From assembly GCF_030272615.1 (NCBI RefSeq), contig NC_081412.1, forward strand, positions 543,946,335 to 544,010,334: a stretch of 64,000 nucleotides of DNA, in the 5' to 3' direction. This document shows, piece by piece, positions 23,870-38,149 of the stretch; the first letter of the stretch is position 1, and every line of letters starts with the position of its first letter. This DNA comes from Cryptomeria japonica (taxonomy: Eukaryota > Streptophyta > Pinopsida > Cupressales > Cupressaceae). The position numbers were made by a program, and so were the translations under genes. Under the pieces are notes generated by a model. The model worked only from the letters and a program-made list of their open reading frames with translations. It did not search any database and had not been told where the DNA came from.

Positions 23870-24320
23870 GAGACCCAACTAGTGACTCATTCAGATTTGA
23901 ATCCCCAACTAGTCCCTAACCTGAAGGTCCATCCCCTGACTCTTTTGGATTTGGATCCCCTACTAGTCCCACATCTGAAAGCCCAACTCCTGACTCTTTC
24001 AGATTTGAATCATCAACTATGCATGGATATGAAATTCCAACCCTTGAATCTTTCAGATTTGAATCCCCAACTTGTCATGCATCTGAAAGCCCAACTCCTA
24101 ACTCTTTTAGATTTGAATCCTCAACTAGTCCTGGATACTAAAGCCCAACTCCTAAAGCTTTCAAATTTGAATCTCCAACTGGCCGTGCATCTGAAAGCCC
24201 AACTCCCAACTCTTTCAGATTCGAATCCTCAACTACTCCCAGATGTGAAAGCCTAACTCTTGAATCTTTCAGATATGAATGCCGAACTGGTCTCGCATAT
24301 GAAAGCCCACCTCTCTCCTG
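23870..24320. repeat. 54-bp minisatellite, eight units (18-codon period)
   Basis: TTCAGATTTGAATC-like words recur at about 23890, 23944, 23998, 24052, 24106, 24160, 24214 and 24268, an even 54-bp step. The period is 18 codons. One plus frame is fully open over the array, and a second plus frame repeats SPTPDSFRFESSTSP with two stops. The minus strand, which carries gene D nearby, repeats VGDSNLKESGVGLSD with three stops. Which strand was coding cannot be settled by eye. Confidence 0.75.
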
Positions 24321-25178
24321 GGTATAAAAATTAGTTCTCCAATCACAAGAAATACTACATGTTTCATAATCTATTAAAACTACTTAGCTTACAGGCAAGC
24401 TGATGTCACGTGTTACTGGGAAGTGAACGTGGCCAACTCCCAGGAGATCATTTGCCTTTAGCTCTAGTAACCCATAATCAAGATCAACATTTTCCCTCAA
24501 CCATTTTTGCAACACAATTGACATGATTGAACTGAAACATAAAAAAAATGCAATTCATATTCTTCACACTATCAATAACACCACACATTCACCACAAATG
24601 ACACAGCCAACACATGACCGGCTATGCCCACATTCCAATACAAAGTCAGCATGTCGTTGTGTTATGTACAACCTAGCTAACAGTTTAGCCAGAAACTATC
24701 CATGACATTTTGCTCTAGAACATATTTCGTTGCAATTGCAACAAAATAATGACTATGATCCATCGCCAACGTTGTTAAAAAGGCTTCCTGTGTTCTCCCC
24801 ATCCAAAATACAACACAAAAGCTAGACTTTCTTAAGGATTGATAAAGAAGGATGCGAAAAACGCTTAACGGATCGGCTGTGTCTATTCTGACTCCAAAAC
24901 GGACCTTTCCTACAATGTGTTACTGATAGGTTAGTCAATTGCAGCCGCTAATTGCAACAATCATGATGGTCAATCTATGTTAGAGAATGCACAGGGATTC
25001 ATTACCATTAGCAAATTCTTTGATGATAATTAATGGGTACAGAGACCTCCAATTCATTTTTCAAAAGACACAAGTTTTTTGAAACATGTGTCTATTCTAA
25101 AGCTTCCTTCTCTTTGTTGACATGGGCATATTATTATTTATTAAAAATGCAGTCTTAAGATACGAAAATAAAAAATAG
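24321..25178. other. Spacer with one repeat-motif copy
   Basis: A CTATTCTGACTCCAAAACGGACC motif at about 24884 is followed by GTTACTGATAGGTTAGTCAATTGCAGCC, a single copy of the 42-bp unit. No gene was recognised; the 24523-24705 frame is short and without motif. Confidence 0.5.
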
Positions 25179-25465
25179 TCCAAGGGATTGAGTTTAGTTG
25201 GTTAAAGCATTGAGTTCTCAATATGGAGACCCAAGTTCAACTCCCATGAGGGACACCTTTGTGTCGAATTCTAAGTTGTGACTCTTGGTCTTCCATTGGT
25301 TGTTTAAAGTGGATTTCTAAGTTGTGACCCTTGGTCTTCCAATTGTTGTTTCTAGTTTGGTGCTCGAAAGGAGCTAGTATATAATAAGTTTGTAACGTGG
25401 ATGCTCGAATGAGGAAAAATGAACTTTGTTATTCTATGATACTCGATACAAAAAAAAAAAAAAAA
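25179..25465 (+). mobile_element. tRNA-derived SINE
   Basis: The left part carries an RNA polymerase III box A-like word (TTAGTTGGTTAAAGC, about 25194-25208) and a box B-like word (AGTTCAACTCCC, 25234-25245) spaced as in tRNA genes. A non-tRNA body follows and the element ends in an A16 tail at 25450-25465. The body holds a tandem duplication of about 50 bp around CTAAGTTGTGAC(T/C)CTTGGTCTTCC. The layout fits plant SINEs, which depend on LINE enzymes to move. No clean target duplication was found. Confidence 0.7.
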
Positions 25466-25956
25466 GAAACACTGTGAGGGATAGACATGTGAGGAGTTCA
25501 TTGTGCCAACCCAAGACATCTGAAACAGAAGCCCAAATCACATTTCAAATCGGAGTTGGATCATCAAACACATGTACTTCTCAAACATCATGAACATCAA
25601 TAATCTAGAAATACAAATACACTAGGATGAACATTAACACTGTCATGCAAATCAACAAAATATATACAAATTTATAACACATAGTTTGCAAGAATTAGGA
25701 TTTCTGGTTCATATATTCAACACTGGTTTCATGACTCAAAAATCCATAAATAACAATCATACTATGTTTAGGTTCAAAAATTATATCTTATTGTCTAATA
25801 TGGTGCATCTATAGCATATAATATAAGGCATCAGCCAATTGCATTGTTCATTTTTATTATTATCAAATTCAATAAAAGTAAGGACATTAATATTACATGA
25901 TCAAGAACTGAAATTTATACATACATTTGTATCACATAAAAAGATTATATACAACA

Positions 25957-25993
<37 letters not shown>

Positions 25994-26988
25994 TAACAAG
26001 CGCCTTTGAAAAAGTTGCACAAGCCCAAAGATTATTAATAAGGGGACATTACAGTGCAAGTAGTATTAAACAAGGGAGAGAGAGCAACAACCTAGGAACA
26101 TCTGGACGTTTGTCGGGGGACTACTCAATAGTCCTTGAAAATCAACAACCTACATGGATAACTAATGTTACTAGTAGTCTACATTGGGAAGTACATGCAT
26201 TTCAAAAGACATAAAAGGAACCTACATGTTCATATATGAAAATGCAGTTTAACATTCAATATAAACTACCACTAAGTAATTTATATCACCTAAATTATAT
26301 CTGTCTATTTGCCATAGTGCCAGAGCTGTGCTAGAGTTATCTATATCAACCACCTTTTTTTGTATTGTTGTTGTGCACTCAAGGACATACACCTCTATTC
26401 CAACTTAAAATCAACGCTATGGTCCAACTAACACGTAGCTTAGTCACACATTTTACACTATATTTTACATTTAACAAATGCAATTGGATAACGTGTCACT
26501 AACACGCAGTACTATTTGTCTATTCTCGAGCCTTGTTATTGACTAACTCCATCTCCTATTGTAAATTTCATCACACGTTAGCCTTTGGCTTTACCACTGT
26601 TAGTTGCATCAAATCACAACCCGTACATGAACAATGGTCCGAAAGGTTGTGTCTCTTCTGGTTCCAAAATAGACAAATTGTACATACTAACAACACTGTG
26701 TTAGACAGAAGCAGCCATCAAATGCAAAACCTATGATTAAAAACCTACCACAAACATAGGGTGTTAGTCCCCCCATTCTGTTTTTGCAGCCACAATAGAG
26801 GTGTCCCATTGCTAGAGTAACTTGATTTTCATGCTAGTTTTTTCTCTGACAAAAGTACCAAGTTTTGCAGCCCACGACCTCTTCTTCCTGTCAAGATGCC
26901 CTCCAGATGCTATTCCTTCATTTCCAAGCTTTTAATGTGTGCGTTATGCACAATAAACTGGCGGTAACCACGAAGCATGTCATAGCCA
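25466..26988. other. Spacer with an AT dinucleotide run and repeat motifs
   Basis: An (AT)n run covers 25960-25991. From about 26430 onward the assembly motifs return: CTAACACGTAGCTTAGTC at about 26437, AACACTGTGTTAG near 26693, and TCTGGTTCCAAAATAGAC at about 26656. No gene was recognised. Confidence 0.5.
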
Positions 26989-27148
26989 TCCTCCGGCATG
27001 TCCACATAATTTTGCATGGGCATCGAGGACTGAAACCGAGAACTCGATAACAACTCCACATCACATACCATGGACTGGAGCACCATGACAAGTTGGCATG
27101 GTATGCATGTCTTGGAAATGTATGTCGATGCATGTTGTTGGTATGATA
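26989..27148 (-). repeat. Right arm of a long inverted repeat
   Basis: Its reverse complement matches 3451-3610 over about 160 bases. Read on the minus strand, towards the interior, it keeps an open frame with DVSYQQHASTYISKTCIPCQ and QNYVDMPEDGYDMLRGY. Partial direct copies of the outer part of the arm (CCAATGACATGCATCAACATACATGT) recur outside it at about 27345, so 27148 may not be the outermost end. Confidence 0.65.
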
Positions 27149-29400
<2,252 letters not shown>

Positions 29401-29408
29401 GTGAAGTT

Positions 29409-29649
29409 GTGGTACACATTGCGTTGGGTGCTCTTTTGTTTTGTACGGCTTCACTGGGAGAAATGGATCGTCCATCAATAAATATAGGTGCTATAATTGC
29501 GTTCGATACAGTTAATGGAAAAATAGCGAGGACTGCTATTGAATTGGCAGTCGAAGAAGTAAACAGAAACACCGGCGTTCTGAATGGCACGCTCCTTAAC
29601 ATTCATATCCGAGAGTCCACACAAGATGCACTTACAGGCGCTTCTGCAG
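29409..29649 (+). pseudogene. GLR exon 1: N-terminus of the ligand-binding domain
   Basis: Hydrophobic HIALGALLFCTASLG, like a signal peptide, precedes INIGAIIAFDTVNGKIARTA, which matches the start of the GLR amino-terminal domain. It is followed by AIELAVEEVNRN and a GTAACA donor at 29650. The codon at the expected start is GTG with an upstream in-frame TAA at 29394; the first ATG is at 29463, after the signal-peptide-like part. An A-to-G start-codon change is the simplest reading, inferred. Exon length leaves one extra base relative to exon 2. Confidence 0.8.
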
Positions 29650-29720
29650 GTAACAACATGTACTCTGTCCACCATAATCATTAGTGCTCTTTTTCTGCTC
29701 ATTCTTCGCGAATAAAACAG

Positions 29721-31070
29721 AGTACTTATGGCTGCCTTCAAATGAGCGTTGCACCGTTGGAACTGCTAAGAAAAGGATGTGTGAGCATAGTCGGCCCACA
29801 AACGTCCGTGGTAGATGAGTTCGTGGCACATCTGGGCGTTGCAGCGCACATTCCAATTGTAACATTTGCTGCAACGAATCCATCTCTATCGATGCATCGA
29901 CACCCTTATTTCATTCGTATGGTGCCCAGTGATACAATACAAATGAGGGCAACAGCAGAGCTGATACGAAACTATAGGTGGAGGGATGTGGGGCTTGTGT
30001 ACGTGGATGACGACTGGGGTACAGGAGTGATCCCCGCCTTAAACGATGCCTTACGAGACGTCGAGGCAAAAATTATTTTCAAAGCTGCAGTTTCACCCAG
30101 GGCCGATATATCCGCAATTCAAACGCTTCTTCAGGATGAGGTGATGAAGCTGGCGTCTCGAGTGTTCAATGTGCATTTGCATCCTGATTTGGCTCTAAGC
30201 CTGTTTTCCGAGGCGTACAAATTAGGGATAATAAGCAGTGATTATGTATGGATCATTACCGACGGATTGGCCAGTCTACTGAATTCCATCAACGCTACTT
30301 CTCTCCTCTCTATGAATGGTGTGTTGGGGGTAAAAAGAAATCTCACACAAACCGACGAGTCAAGGCTGAATACATTTAATAAAAGATGGAAGCAGCGGTT
30401 TAAAGCCCAGAATCCTACAATACCGAGCCTGAAATTAAATTCCTGCGCTCTTGTTGCATATGATACAGTGTGGGCAATTGCTATTGCAATCGATAATCTC
30501 CTGCGTATGGAGTTATTTAATGGCAGTTTCTCAGCGGCCTCTACCAGCACCAAGTTTTTGAATTTCAAGGTTTCTGACAGTGGAGAGCAATTGCTTTATC
30601 AAATCCTAGAGACAAACTTTCTCGGCCTGAGCGGCTCTGTTCGAGTAAGTCGTGAAAGGGGAGAACCTTCGGAGTGCTTGTATGATATAATCAATGTCGT
30701 CGGAAGTAGTTATGAGGTCATTGGGTTGTGGATAGAAAAGGGCATGAATATTGCTTTTAAAAAAGTGGTTAATTGGAGCGGTGTATCGAGAAAAACGCCA
30801 CGTGGATGGGTGAAACCTGTGCCAGGGCAAAAACTGAAAATAGGGGTGCCTTGGCAACCAGGATTTGCACAATTGGTCAGCGTAAAACCAGTCCATGCCA
30901 ACACAGTTGCACAAAACCAGACTTATGAGATTACAGGCTTCTGTATTGATGTGTTAAAAGCGGTGCTCAGGAGATTGGATTATGAATTGCTCCATGAGTT
31001 GATACCTTATGGATCTGGCAATATTACTTCAGGCTACTACGATGACCTCGTCTACCAGGTCTATATTCAG
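29721..31070 (+). pseudogene. GLR exon 2: ligand domain and start of the S1 segment
   Basis: An AACAG acceptor at 29720 opens 450 codons without a stop. VSIVGPQTSVVDEFVAHLG, VTFAATNPSLSMHRHPYFIR, WRDVGLVYVDDDWGTGVIPA and YVWIITDGLASLLNS are hallmark GLR amino-terminal-domain blocks. Near the end, TYEITGFCIDVLKAVLRRL starts the second ligand domain. The exon closes with YQVYIQ and a perfect GTAAGT donor at 31071, joining exon 3 in phase. This is the least damaged part of the gene. Confidence 0.9.
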
Positions 31071-31156
31071 GTAAGTTCGCTTTTTCTATTCATTTTTGTA
31101 GTGCAAATCTATATTTGTAACTGATCGACAGAAATAATAAGTGAAAAATAAAGCAG

Positions 31157-31486
31157 AAATTCGATGCGGTTGTGGGTGATGTATCGGTGATGGCAAATCG
31201 GAGCAAGTATCTAGATTTCACACAACCCTATACGGAGACGGGACTGATAATGGTTGTAGCAATTGCAGAAGAGTGATCGAGTGACCCATGGGCCGTCTTC
31301 CGCCCTTTCACCCCAGCCATGTGGATTACTACTGTTGCATTTTTCGTCTTCACAGGAGCTGTTGTTTGGCTTCTGGAACACAGACGAAATAGGCAATTTC
31401 GAGGGAAGCCTCGGGAACAAATCTTGACACTTATATGGAACTTCTCATGCTCATTCATACTGTCTCTATACCATTATTCACATCGA
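31157..31486 (+). pseudogene. GLR exon 3: S1 end, M1 helix and pore loop, with a TGA
   Basis: After the AGCAG acceptor the frame reads KFDAVVGDVSVMANRSKYLD, FTQPYTETGLIMVV, then TGA at 31274-31276, then DPWAVFRPFTPAMWITTVAF with VFTGAVVWLLEHRRN (M1) and REQILTLIWNFSCS (pore region), ending in SHR. The TGA is in a TCGA-type context and is one C-to-T change from CGA (Arg). The expected donor after CATCGA is followed by GTCATG, and the phase does not match exon 4 exactly, so one base is probably missing at the junction. Confidence 0.85.
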
Positions 31487-31536
31487 GTCATGAGTTTATA
31501 TAATAATTAAATATGGATCTAGAGCATATTATTGAT

Positions 31537-31541
31537 GGTCA
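31537..31541. repeat. Target duplication GGTCA, left of Copia-1
   Basis: GGTCA precedes the 5' LTR, and an identical GGTCA follows the 3' LTR at 40469-40473. The five-base length is the Copia norm. Confidence 0.95.
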
Positions 31542-33267
31542 TGTTGACCCCGTTTTGACCTTGATGCCAAAAAGTGTACATCGTGGCTAAGTTTTAATCA
31601 TGGTTAAGTTTTGACTCCCATCTGGCATTATGAATGGTTGCGTGGCAGTAAAAGGTAAAAGCATATGTTATTTGACTAAGCGCTTATGTCACTTGGAAAT
31701 AATGATCCACGTGGTGGGCAACGTGATATGGATTTCAAATAAGTTTCCTTTTTCATTTTTTACGGATGCTTAGTCTTGGTTAAGCTTGGAAAAGAAGTTT
31801 GATTATGTTCGCATTTCATTTCTACATTCTTCAAACCCTAGCTATCACTGTATCTTATGCTGAGAATGTAGAACGTTTTTCTTGAAGTTTGCACATGGGT
31901 TTTTGATATGTTTACCAGTCCAGTGAAAGCTTTCGATTGATAGTATTCTTGACTCTGTTCGTTGGAATAATATGAAGTTTATGTGGATTCTGTCGCCGCT
32001 TTTCTACAGGCGTTTTTTATGGTCTTCAAAGACAGGTATTATCTACAACTTTATTTTTTACAAGAGCAAATTAAAGGACGAAATGAAGAAAGCTTGTTAC
32101 TCTCTGGTGGTTTTTCGAATCAGTTATGGTAAATTTTTTTTTGTTCATTCCGTTTTTTGGAAATGAAAAAAATGAAAGAGTTTTTGTTATTTTATCTTCT
32201 GTTAGTTGAAGAAGAGCTATTTATGTAAATAGAAAAAGAAAAAAATAGTTGCTGTAACTGTGTACCGTAAAACAGTTTCTCTTAACCCTAACGTGGGTTT
32301 TTGAAACTCTACTTCGTGAGTTTCTCATGGAGATTTGTCTTTTGGTTTTGGGTATAAAACAGTTTGTTCTCAGAACTATTGAGGAGAGGAAAACAGAGAA
32401 ATACAGTGAGACAAGTGTGAATAAAGTGATAACATTAAAAAAGTGTCGTAGTTTACCAGAGATAGCCAAGGGGTTTCTTGAGAATCAATACTCTGTTTTT
32501 GTTACAGAGTATATGAGACTTTATTGATTCGAAACTATATTGTTCAGAGTATATGAGGCTTTATTGATTTGTAACTATATTGTTCAAAGATTGGATAGTG
32601 TTGATTTTATCCTTGAAGAATATTGTTTGAAAAAATTTTCATATGTACCGACTGGTAAAATATTCTCGCTCCAATCCCTGATGGTTTTGTGACTGAAAAA
32701 TTTAAATGCATGCATAAAATCACCAGTGGCTGTAGCTCGAGTTGAAATATTCATTGATAAGAAGAGGGGTTGGTGCTCCTTGAGGCCTTGTGGTTTCTAA
32801 AACTTGTGAACTGAGTTGGTGCTCTTTTTGAATTAATATAAGGGATCTTCCGAGTGGTTTTTCTACCCCAAGAGGGTTTTCCACTCATGAAAACTATGGT
32901 GTTATGTGCATTGTCTTGTTTCATTCTGTTTTACTAGTTTATGCTCTAATACAACATATTTTTGCTCTCTTTATTTCATACTCTCTTATTGTTGGGTTTA
33001 TGTAATGCAATATTTGAAGTACTCATTTAGACGTTGCAAGTTTGTGTAAAAGATTTAATACCATCTTTTAAAAGTCTGAATCAAGTGTTTTTAGTTGGTT
33101 ATATGGTATATTTCATGTTTCATTAATGTATTCCATCAAGGTGTTAAGTCTCAGCCATCTGTGCATACTGTGAATTAAAATTGTCAGGTTCATAAAAGTA
33201 TATCTTGTTAAAATTTGTCACACTCTGATTCACCCCCCCCCCTCTCAGAGTGTTTCCACTTCCAACA
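31542..33267 (+). repeat. Copia-1 5' LTR
   Basis: It starts TGTTGACCCC and ends CTTCCAACA, and is 1,726 bp long. A C9 run lies about 30 bases before the end. Short frames inside (31972-32166, 32221-32469) recur in the other LTR and are not genes. Confidence 0.95.
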
Positions 33268-33269
33268 AG

Positions 33270-33281
33270 TGGTATCAGAGC
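33270..33281 (+). promoter_or_regulatory. Copia-1 primer-binding site
   Basis: TGGTATCAGAGC, complementary to the 3' end of plant initiator-methionine tRNA, two bases after the 5' LTR. Confidence 0.95.
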
Positions 33282-33343
33282 TTAGGGTCCCTCATATAGG
33301 TCTGTCCTAGGGATTGTTCCTGGTCACTTGGAAGTTTTTTTTA

Positions 33344-36300
33344 ATGGCTAAAACTCAGGAAGGTGCTTCACTTTCAAGAGCTCCTCTTTTTGATGGAACT
33401 GATTATGTGTTCTGGAAGATTAGGATGGAAACTTATCTCATTTCAGTTGATCTTAACGTGTGGAACATTGTGACCACAAAATATACAGTTCCTTCCATTA
33501 TTCCTACTGATCCTGATGATAAAACCAAGTATGAGTTAAATGCCAGAGCTAAGCATGCTCTCTTATGTGGTCTCACTAAAGATGTTTTTGTTAAAGTCAT
33601 GCATTGTTCTTCTGCTTATGATATTTGGAAAAAACTTGAAACCATTTATCAAGGGGATGCTAAGGTTAAGGAGTCTAAAATCCTTACACTCAAAAATCAG
33701 TTTGAATCTTTAAGAATGAAAGAAGATGAAACAGTAGCAAGCTATTTTCTTAGAGTTGATGAAATAGTAAATTCGAGAAAGGGTCTTGGTGAAGAGGTTG
33801 AAGAAAAGGAAGTTGTCAATAAAGTGATTAGAACCTTGTTACCCAAGTTTGAAACTAAGGTTTCAACCTTAGAAGAAAAGAAAAGTTTCTCTACCATGAC
33901 ACTTGATAACCTTCAAAGCATTCTTACTGCCTATGAGATGAGGATAGGTAATAATCCTTCTTTTTCAAAAGAAACAGCTTTTAAAGTAGAAAAGAAAGAA
34001 GAACTTGATAGTGAATCTGAACTTTCAGATGCTATAGAAGCCCTTTTTGTTAGAAAACTAAAAAAGAAATATAAGGGCAAATTACCTTTTAAGTGCTTTA
34101 ATTGTGGCAAAGCTGGACACTTTGCTGCACAATGTCCTCTAAGTGATCAAAACAGTGAAGAGGAAAAACCAGAAAAATTCTACAAAAAGAAAATGTGGAA
34201 TCCTAAAAGGAGATTTAATACCTTCAAGAAAAAGAAGAGTCTTTTTACTAAAGAAGACTCTGGAAATGAATCAGATGATTCACCTTGTGAAGGTGATGAA
34301 ACTCTATTTATGGCAGAATTAGAAGATGTAACTAGCAAAACAAAAAATGAATTTGAAGATCTAGATCAAGGAGAAATTGATCTTGAAGGAGAATTTCTTT
34401 GTGCTTTAAAAGAAATAAAGAGATTAAAGAAACTTGTAGCTTCACATGAAAATTCAAATCAGATTTTACAAGTTGAGTTGAATGATGCAAATTTAGTGAC
34501 TTCAAACTTGAAGTCCCTTCTTGAAGAAAGAGAAAAGAAAATTGAAACATTAGAACAACAGTCCACAAAACTTCAAAAACAAATTGAACAGTATGAAAGT
34601 ACAATACATCTAAATGATATCTTGAGCAAGCAAAAGTTGCATAAAGATTTGGCTGGTTTAGGGTTTGATAAAGCTGAGTCATCAAGACAGAACACTAAGC
34701 TTACAACTAAGAAATCATTTCAGACTTATAACAGAACAAAATCTTTTAGATTTGGCTTCTTTCATGGATATTGTTTCTATTGCAATAGGTTTGGTCATAA
34801 AGTTAATACTTGCAGATTTCTGCAACAAAGATCTCCTATGTTTGGTTACAATCAAGGATATGACTTTCCTAACACAGTAAAGTGTAATAAGTGTAACACT
34901 TTTGGGCATACAACTATACAGTGCAAAACAAAGGTAAGTCCTAATAAAATATGGAAACCTAAGTTTGTATCTGGTATTGAGCAATCAATGATAGTGCAAA
35001 CTGCACTTTTCTCAAATAAGAAATCTTTATGGGTGTTGGACAGTGGCTGTTCACACCATATGACAGGTGATAGAAATAAATTTCTGCATCTTGAAGATTT
35101 TAATGGTGGCTTTGTACGCTTTGGGGATAATTCAGGAGCTTATGTACGAGGTAAAGGTACATTACTACTAAATGATGATACTCCTATTCATGATGTGTAC
35201 TTTGTTGAAGGGTTAAAGCACAATTTATTGAGTGTCAGTCAAATTTGTGATAGTGGTTACAGTGTATTTTTTAGCTCTCAAGATTGTACTATCAAAAATA
35301 AATCTGGTAAAATTGTTGCTGCTGGTTTAAGAACAATTGGCAATGTCTACAGTCTACTTGATTCCACTGACTATGAGAATAATGAAGGCATTTGTCTTAT
35401 GGGTCAAATAGAAAAAAATTGGTTATGGCATAAACGCCTAGGACATATAAATTTTGACAATCTGATTAGAATTAGTAAAAATCAGAATGTTAGAGGTTTG
35501 CCTATTTTGAATAAACCATTCAATTCAGTTTGTAAAGCATGTTTGAAAGGAAAGCAAACAAAAATGTCTTTCAAATCTAAAGAACATTCTTCTACTAGAC
35601 CATTACAGCTTGTACACACAGACTTATGTGGTCCTACAAGGACACAGTCAATAAATGGTGAAAAATATTTTATGCTTTTTGTTGATGACTATACCAGAAT
35701 GGTATGGGTCACTTTCCTTAAACACAAATCCGAAGCATTTGATAGATTTAAGATTTTCAGAAAAATGGTTGAACAAGAATCTGATCTAAAATTGAAATGC
35801 TTAAGATCAGACAAGGGTGGTGAATTCACTTCACAAGAATTCATTGATTACTGTGAAAGACATGGTATTAAGAGACAATATGCTGCTACTCGTACACCTC
35901 AACAGAATGGAGTAGTTGAGAGAAAAAATAGAACAGTCAAAGAAATGGCTCGCACAATGCTTAATGAGGTAAATCTACCAGACAGGTATTGGAAAGAAGT
36001 TGTACACACAGCTGTTTACATTTTGAATCGTGTACAAATCAGGGTAAAATCTACCTTTACTCCTTATGAACTTTGGTATGGAAAAGCTGTTTCTATCAAA
36101 TATTTCAAAATTTTTGGTGCCAAATGTTATCTAAAAAGAGATGAAGAAAATCTAGGAAATTTTGAGGCTAAAACTGATGATGGTATCTTTCTTGGATACT
36201 CTACTCATAGCAAAGCCTATAGATGTTTCAATAATAGACTGAATAAAATTGTTGAAACAATAAATGTCAGGTTTGATGAACAATTTTTGTTAAGTAATGA

Positions 36301-38149
36301 TTTGCAGGATATTGAGGAAGAGGAAATTACTTTAACAAAGGTTGATCAAGTTCCTAAATCTGCAGAAACAGAAAAGAAAAATGAAATATGTTCATCAAGT
36401 TCTGATGAAGAAAATACAGAGAATTCAAATGCAGAGACAGGTATTCTCCATTATACACCCTCAAAAATTATAACAAAGAGACATCCTCAAAGTCAAGTTA
36501 TTGGCAATATAGATGCAGGTATTTTGACTAGAAGAAGGGCAAAAACAACTGAACAAGCTCAACTGGCTGAACATTTTTGTTTGGTAACTGATTTCAAACC
36601 CAAAAATGTTTCTGATGCTTTATCTGATGAATGTTGGTTAAATGCAATGAAAGATGAAATCAGTCAAATAGAGAAAAACCAAACTTGGGAATTAGTACCT
36701 AGGCCAGATGATAAGAATGTGATAGGAGGCAAATGGATCTTTAGAAATAAGCTTGATGAATCTGGGAAGGTTGTTAGAAATAAAGCTCGATTTGTGTGTA
36801 AAGGTTATGCTCAGCAGGAAGGAATAGATTTTGGAGAAACATTTGCACCAGTAGCTAGATTAGAATCAATCAGAATTTTTCTTGCATACTCTTGCTATAA
36901 AAAATTTAAAGTTTATCAGATGGATGTCAAAACTGCCTTTCTGAATGGTTATCTCGATGAAGAAGTTTATATGGAACAGCCGGAAGGTTTTGAAGTTGCA
37001 GACAAATCTGATTGTGTATACAGATTAAAGAAAGCACTCTATGGCCTTAAACAGGCTCCAAGAGCTTGGTACTCTAGACTGGATAATCATCTTAGAACAA
37101 ATGGATTCACTAGAGGTGCTGTAGATAGCAACTTATATGTTAAACTCGAAGGTAATGATGTCCTAGTGGTTGTGATATATGTAGATGATATCATTTTTGG
37201 CTGTAATAATGACTCTTTATCCAAAAAGTTCTCTAAAATCATGGAATTTGAGTTTGAAATGTCTATGTTTGGGGAACTGAATTTCTTTCTTGGACTTCAA
37301 GTGTTACAACTTCAGCAAGGTATCTTCTTGTCACAAACCAAATATGCCAAAGAGATGATTAGAAAATTTAATATGACAGATTGTAAACCAGTCAGCACTC
37401 CAATGGAAACAGGCTGTAAATTGACCAAATCTGATGACTCACCTGCAGTAAATCAATCTGAGTACAGGTCAATGATAGGAAGTCTATTATATTTAACTGC
37501 ATCTCGACTAGATTTAATGTTTGTAGTATGTCTAGTCTCTCGCTTTCAATCTGCACCTAAACAATCTCATTTGAATGCTGTAAAACGAATCTTTAGATAT
37601 GTTCAAGGCACACTAGATTATGGTCTTTGGTATCCCCGTAATAATGACTTCACTCTTGTTGGATTCACTAATTCTGATTGGGCCGGTTGTCTAGATGATC
37701 ATAAAAGCACCAGTGGAGCTGCCTTCTTTCTTGGTGATTGTCTTGTTGCTTGGCACAGTAAAAAGCAAGATTGTGTCACTCTGTCCACCGCAGAGTCAGA
37801 ATATATAGCAGCCACTGCATGTTGCACACAACTGATATGGATGTCTCATCAAATTACTGATATGGGCATTTCTACTATTAAGCCCATTTCAATCTATCGT
37901 GACAATACTAGTGCAATTGATCTTTCAAAAAATCCTATTATGCACTCTCGCACTAAACATGTTGCCATTAAACTCCATTTTTTACGAGATCAGGTGTTGG
38001 CTAATGAGTTTCAATTAGTGTTTGTTCCTTCACAAGCTCAAGTTGCTGATATATTTACAAAGGCTTTATCTAAAGACACATTTGAGAGGCTTCGCGATCG
38101 GTTGGGAGTTTTCTCTCAGTCTTCTATTCTTAGTTCCTGCACATATTAA
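33344..38149 (+). CDS. Copia-1 gag-pol polyprotein
   Basis: The frame is open from TTG 33314, but the first ATG is 33344 ([20 protein letters not shown]), giving about 1,601 codons. Order with approximate residues: gag; CCHC knuckle [14 protein letters not shown] (250); charged coiled-coil segment (340-440); two further knuckles [14 protein letters not shown] (476) and [14 protein letters not shown] (513); protease DSGCSHHM (565); GAG-pre-integrase [12 protein letters not shown] (692); integrase Asp in HTDLCGP (758), Asp in LRSDKGGEF, Glu in [10 protein letters not shown]; reverse transcriptase [11 protein letters not shown] and YVDDIIFG (1279); RNase H SDWAGC and AESEY. Key catalytic residues are present. 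It ends TAA just before AGGGGGAG. Three knuckles instead of one are unusual. Confidence 0.93.
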   Translation: MAKTQEGASLSRAPLFDGTDYVFWKIRMETYLISVDLNVWNIVTTKYTVPSIIPTDPDDKTKYELNARAKHALLCGLTKDVFVKVMHCSSAYDIWKKLETIYQGDAKVKESKILTLKNQFESLRMKEDETVASYFLRVDEIVNSRKGLGEEVEEKEVVNKVIRTLLPKFETKVSTLEEKKSFSTMTLDNLQSILTAYEMRIGNNPSFSKETAFKVEKKEELDSESELSDAIEALFVRKLKKKYKGKLPFKCFNCGKAGHFAAQCPLSDQNSEEEKPEKFYKKKMWNPKRRFNTFKKKKSLFTKEDSGNESDDSPCEGDETLFMAELEDVTSKTKNEFEDLDQGEIDLEGEFLCALKEIKRLKKLVASHENSNQILQVELNDANLVTSNLKSLLEEREKKIETLEQQSTKLQKQIEQYESTIHLNDILSKQKLHKDLAGLGFDKAESSRQNTKLTTKKSFQTYNRTKSFRFGFFHGYCFYCNRFGHKVNTCRFLQQRSPMFGYNQGYDFPNTVKCNKCNTFGHTTIQCKTKVSPNKIWKPKFVSGIEQSMIVQTALFSNKKSLWVLDSGCSHHMTGDRNKFLHLEDFNGGFVRFGDNSGAYVRGKGTLLLNDDTPIHDVYFVEGLKHNLLSVSQICDSGYSVFFSSQDCTIKNKSGKIVAAGLRTIGNVYSLLDSTDYENNEGICLMGQIEKNWLWHKRLGHINFDNLIRISKNQNVRGLPILNKPFNSVCKACLKGKQTKMSFKSKEHSSTRPLQLVHTDLCGPTRTQSINGEKYFMLFVDDYTRMVWVTFLKHKSEAFDRFKIFRKMVEQESDLKLKCLRSDKGGEFTSQEFIDYCERHGIKRQYAATRTPQQNGVVERKNRTVKEMARTMLNEVNLPDRYWKEVVHTAVYILNRVQIRVKSTFTPYELWYGKAVSIKYFKIFGAKCYLKRDEENLGNFEAKTDDGIFLGYSTHSKAYRCFNNRLNKIVETINVRFDEQFLLSNDLQDIEEEEITLTKVDQVPKSAETEKKNEICSSSSDEENTENSNAETGILHYTPSKIITKRHPQSQVIGNIDAGILTRRRAKTTEQAQLAEHFCLVTDFKPKNVSDALSDECWLNAMKDEISQIEKNQTWELVPRPDDKNVIGGKWIFRNKLDESGKVVRNKARFVCKGYAQQEGIDFGETFAPVARLESIRIFLAYSCYKKFKVYQMDVKTAFLNGYLDEEVYMEQPEGFEVADKSDCVYRLKKALYGLKQAPRAWYSRLDNHLRTNGFTRGAVDSNLYVKLEGNDVLVVVIYVDDIIFGCNNDSLSKKFSKIMEFEFEMSMFGELNFFLGLQVLQLQQGIFLSQTKYAKEMIRKFNMTDCKPVSTPMETGCKLTKSDDSPAVNQSEYRSMIGSLLYLTASRLDLMFVVCLVSRFQSAPKQSHLNAVKRIFRYVQGTLDYGLWYPRNNDFTLVGFTNSDWAGCLDDHKSTSGAAFFLGDCLVAWHSKKQDCVTLSTAESEYIAATACCTQLIWMSHQITDMGISTIKPISIYRDNTSAIDLSKNPIMHSRTKHVAIKLHFLRDQVLANEFQLVFVPSQAQVADIFTKALSKDTFERLRDRLGVFSQSSILSSCTY

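Noticed and set aside
23849-24256. 135-codon plus-strand frame of the 54-bp array as a firm gene
   Set aside because: The array is open in a frame because the period is a multiple of three; no start context, partner exon or motif supports it.
29409-29411. GTG as a true start codon for the GLR gene
   Set aside because: Plant nuclear genes rarely start at GTG; an in-frame TAA lies upstream and the next ATG removes the signal-peptide-like part, so loss of the start codon is more likely.
31972-32527. Small open frames inside the Copia-1 LTR, recurring at 39174-39671
   Set aside because: They are non-coding LTR sequence duplicated in both LTRs; no motif and overlapping on both strands.
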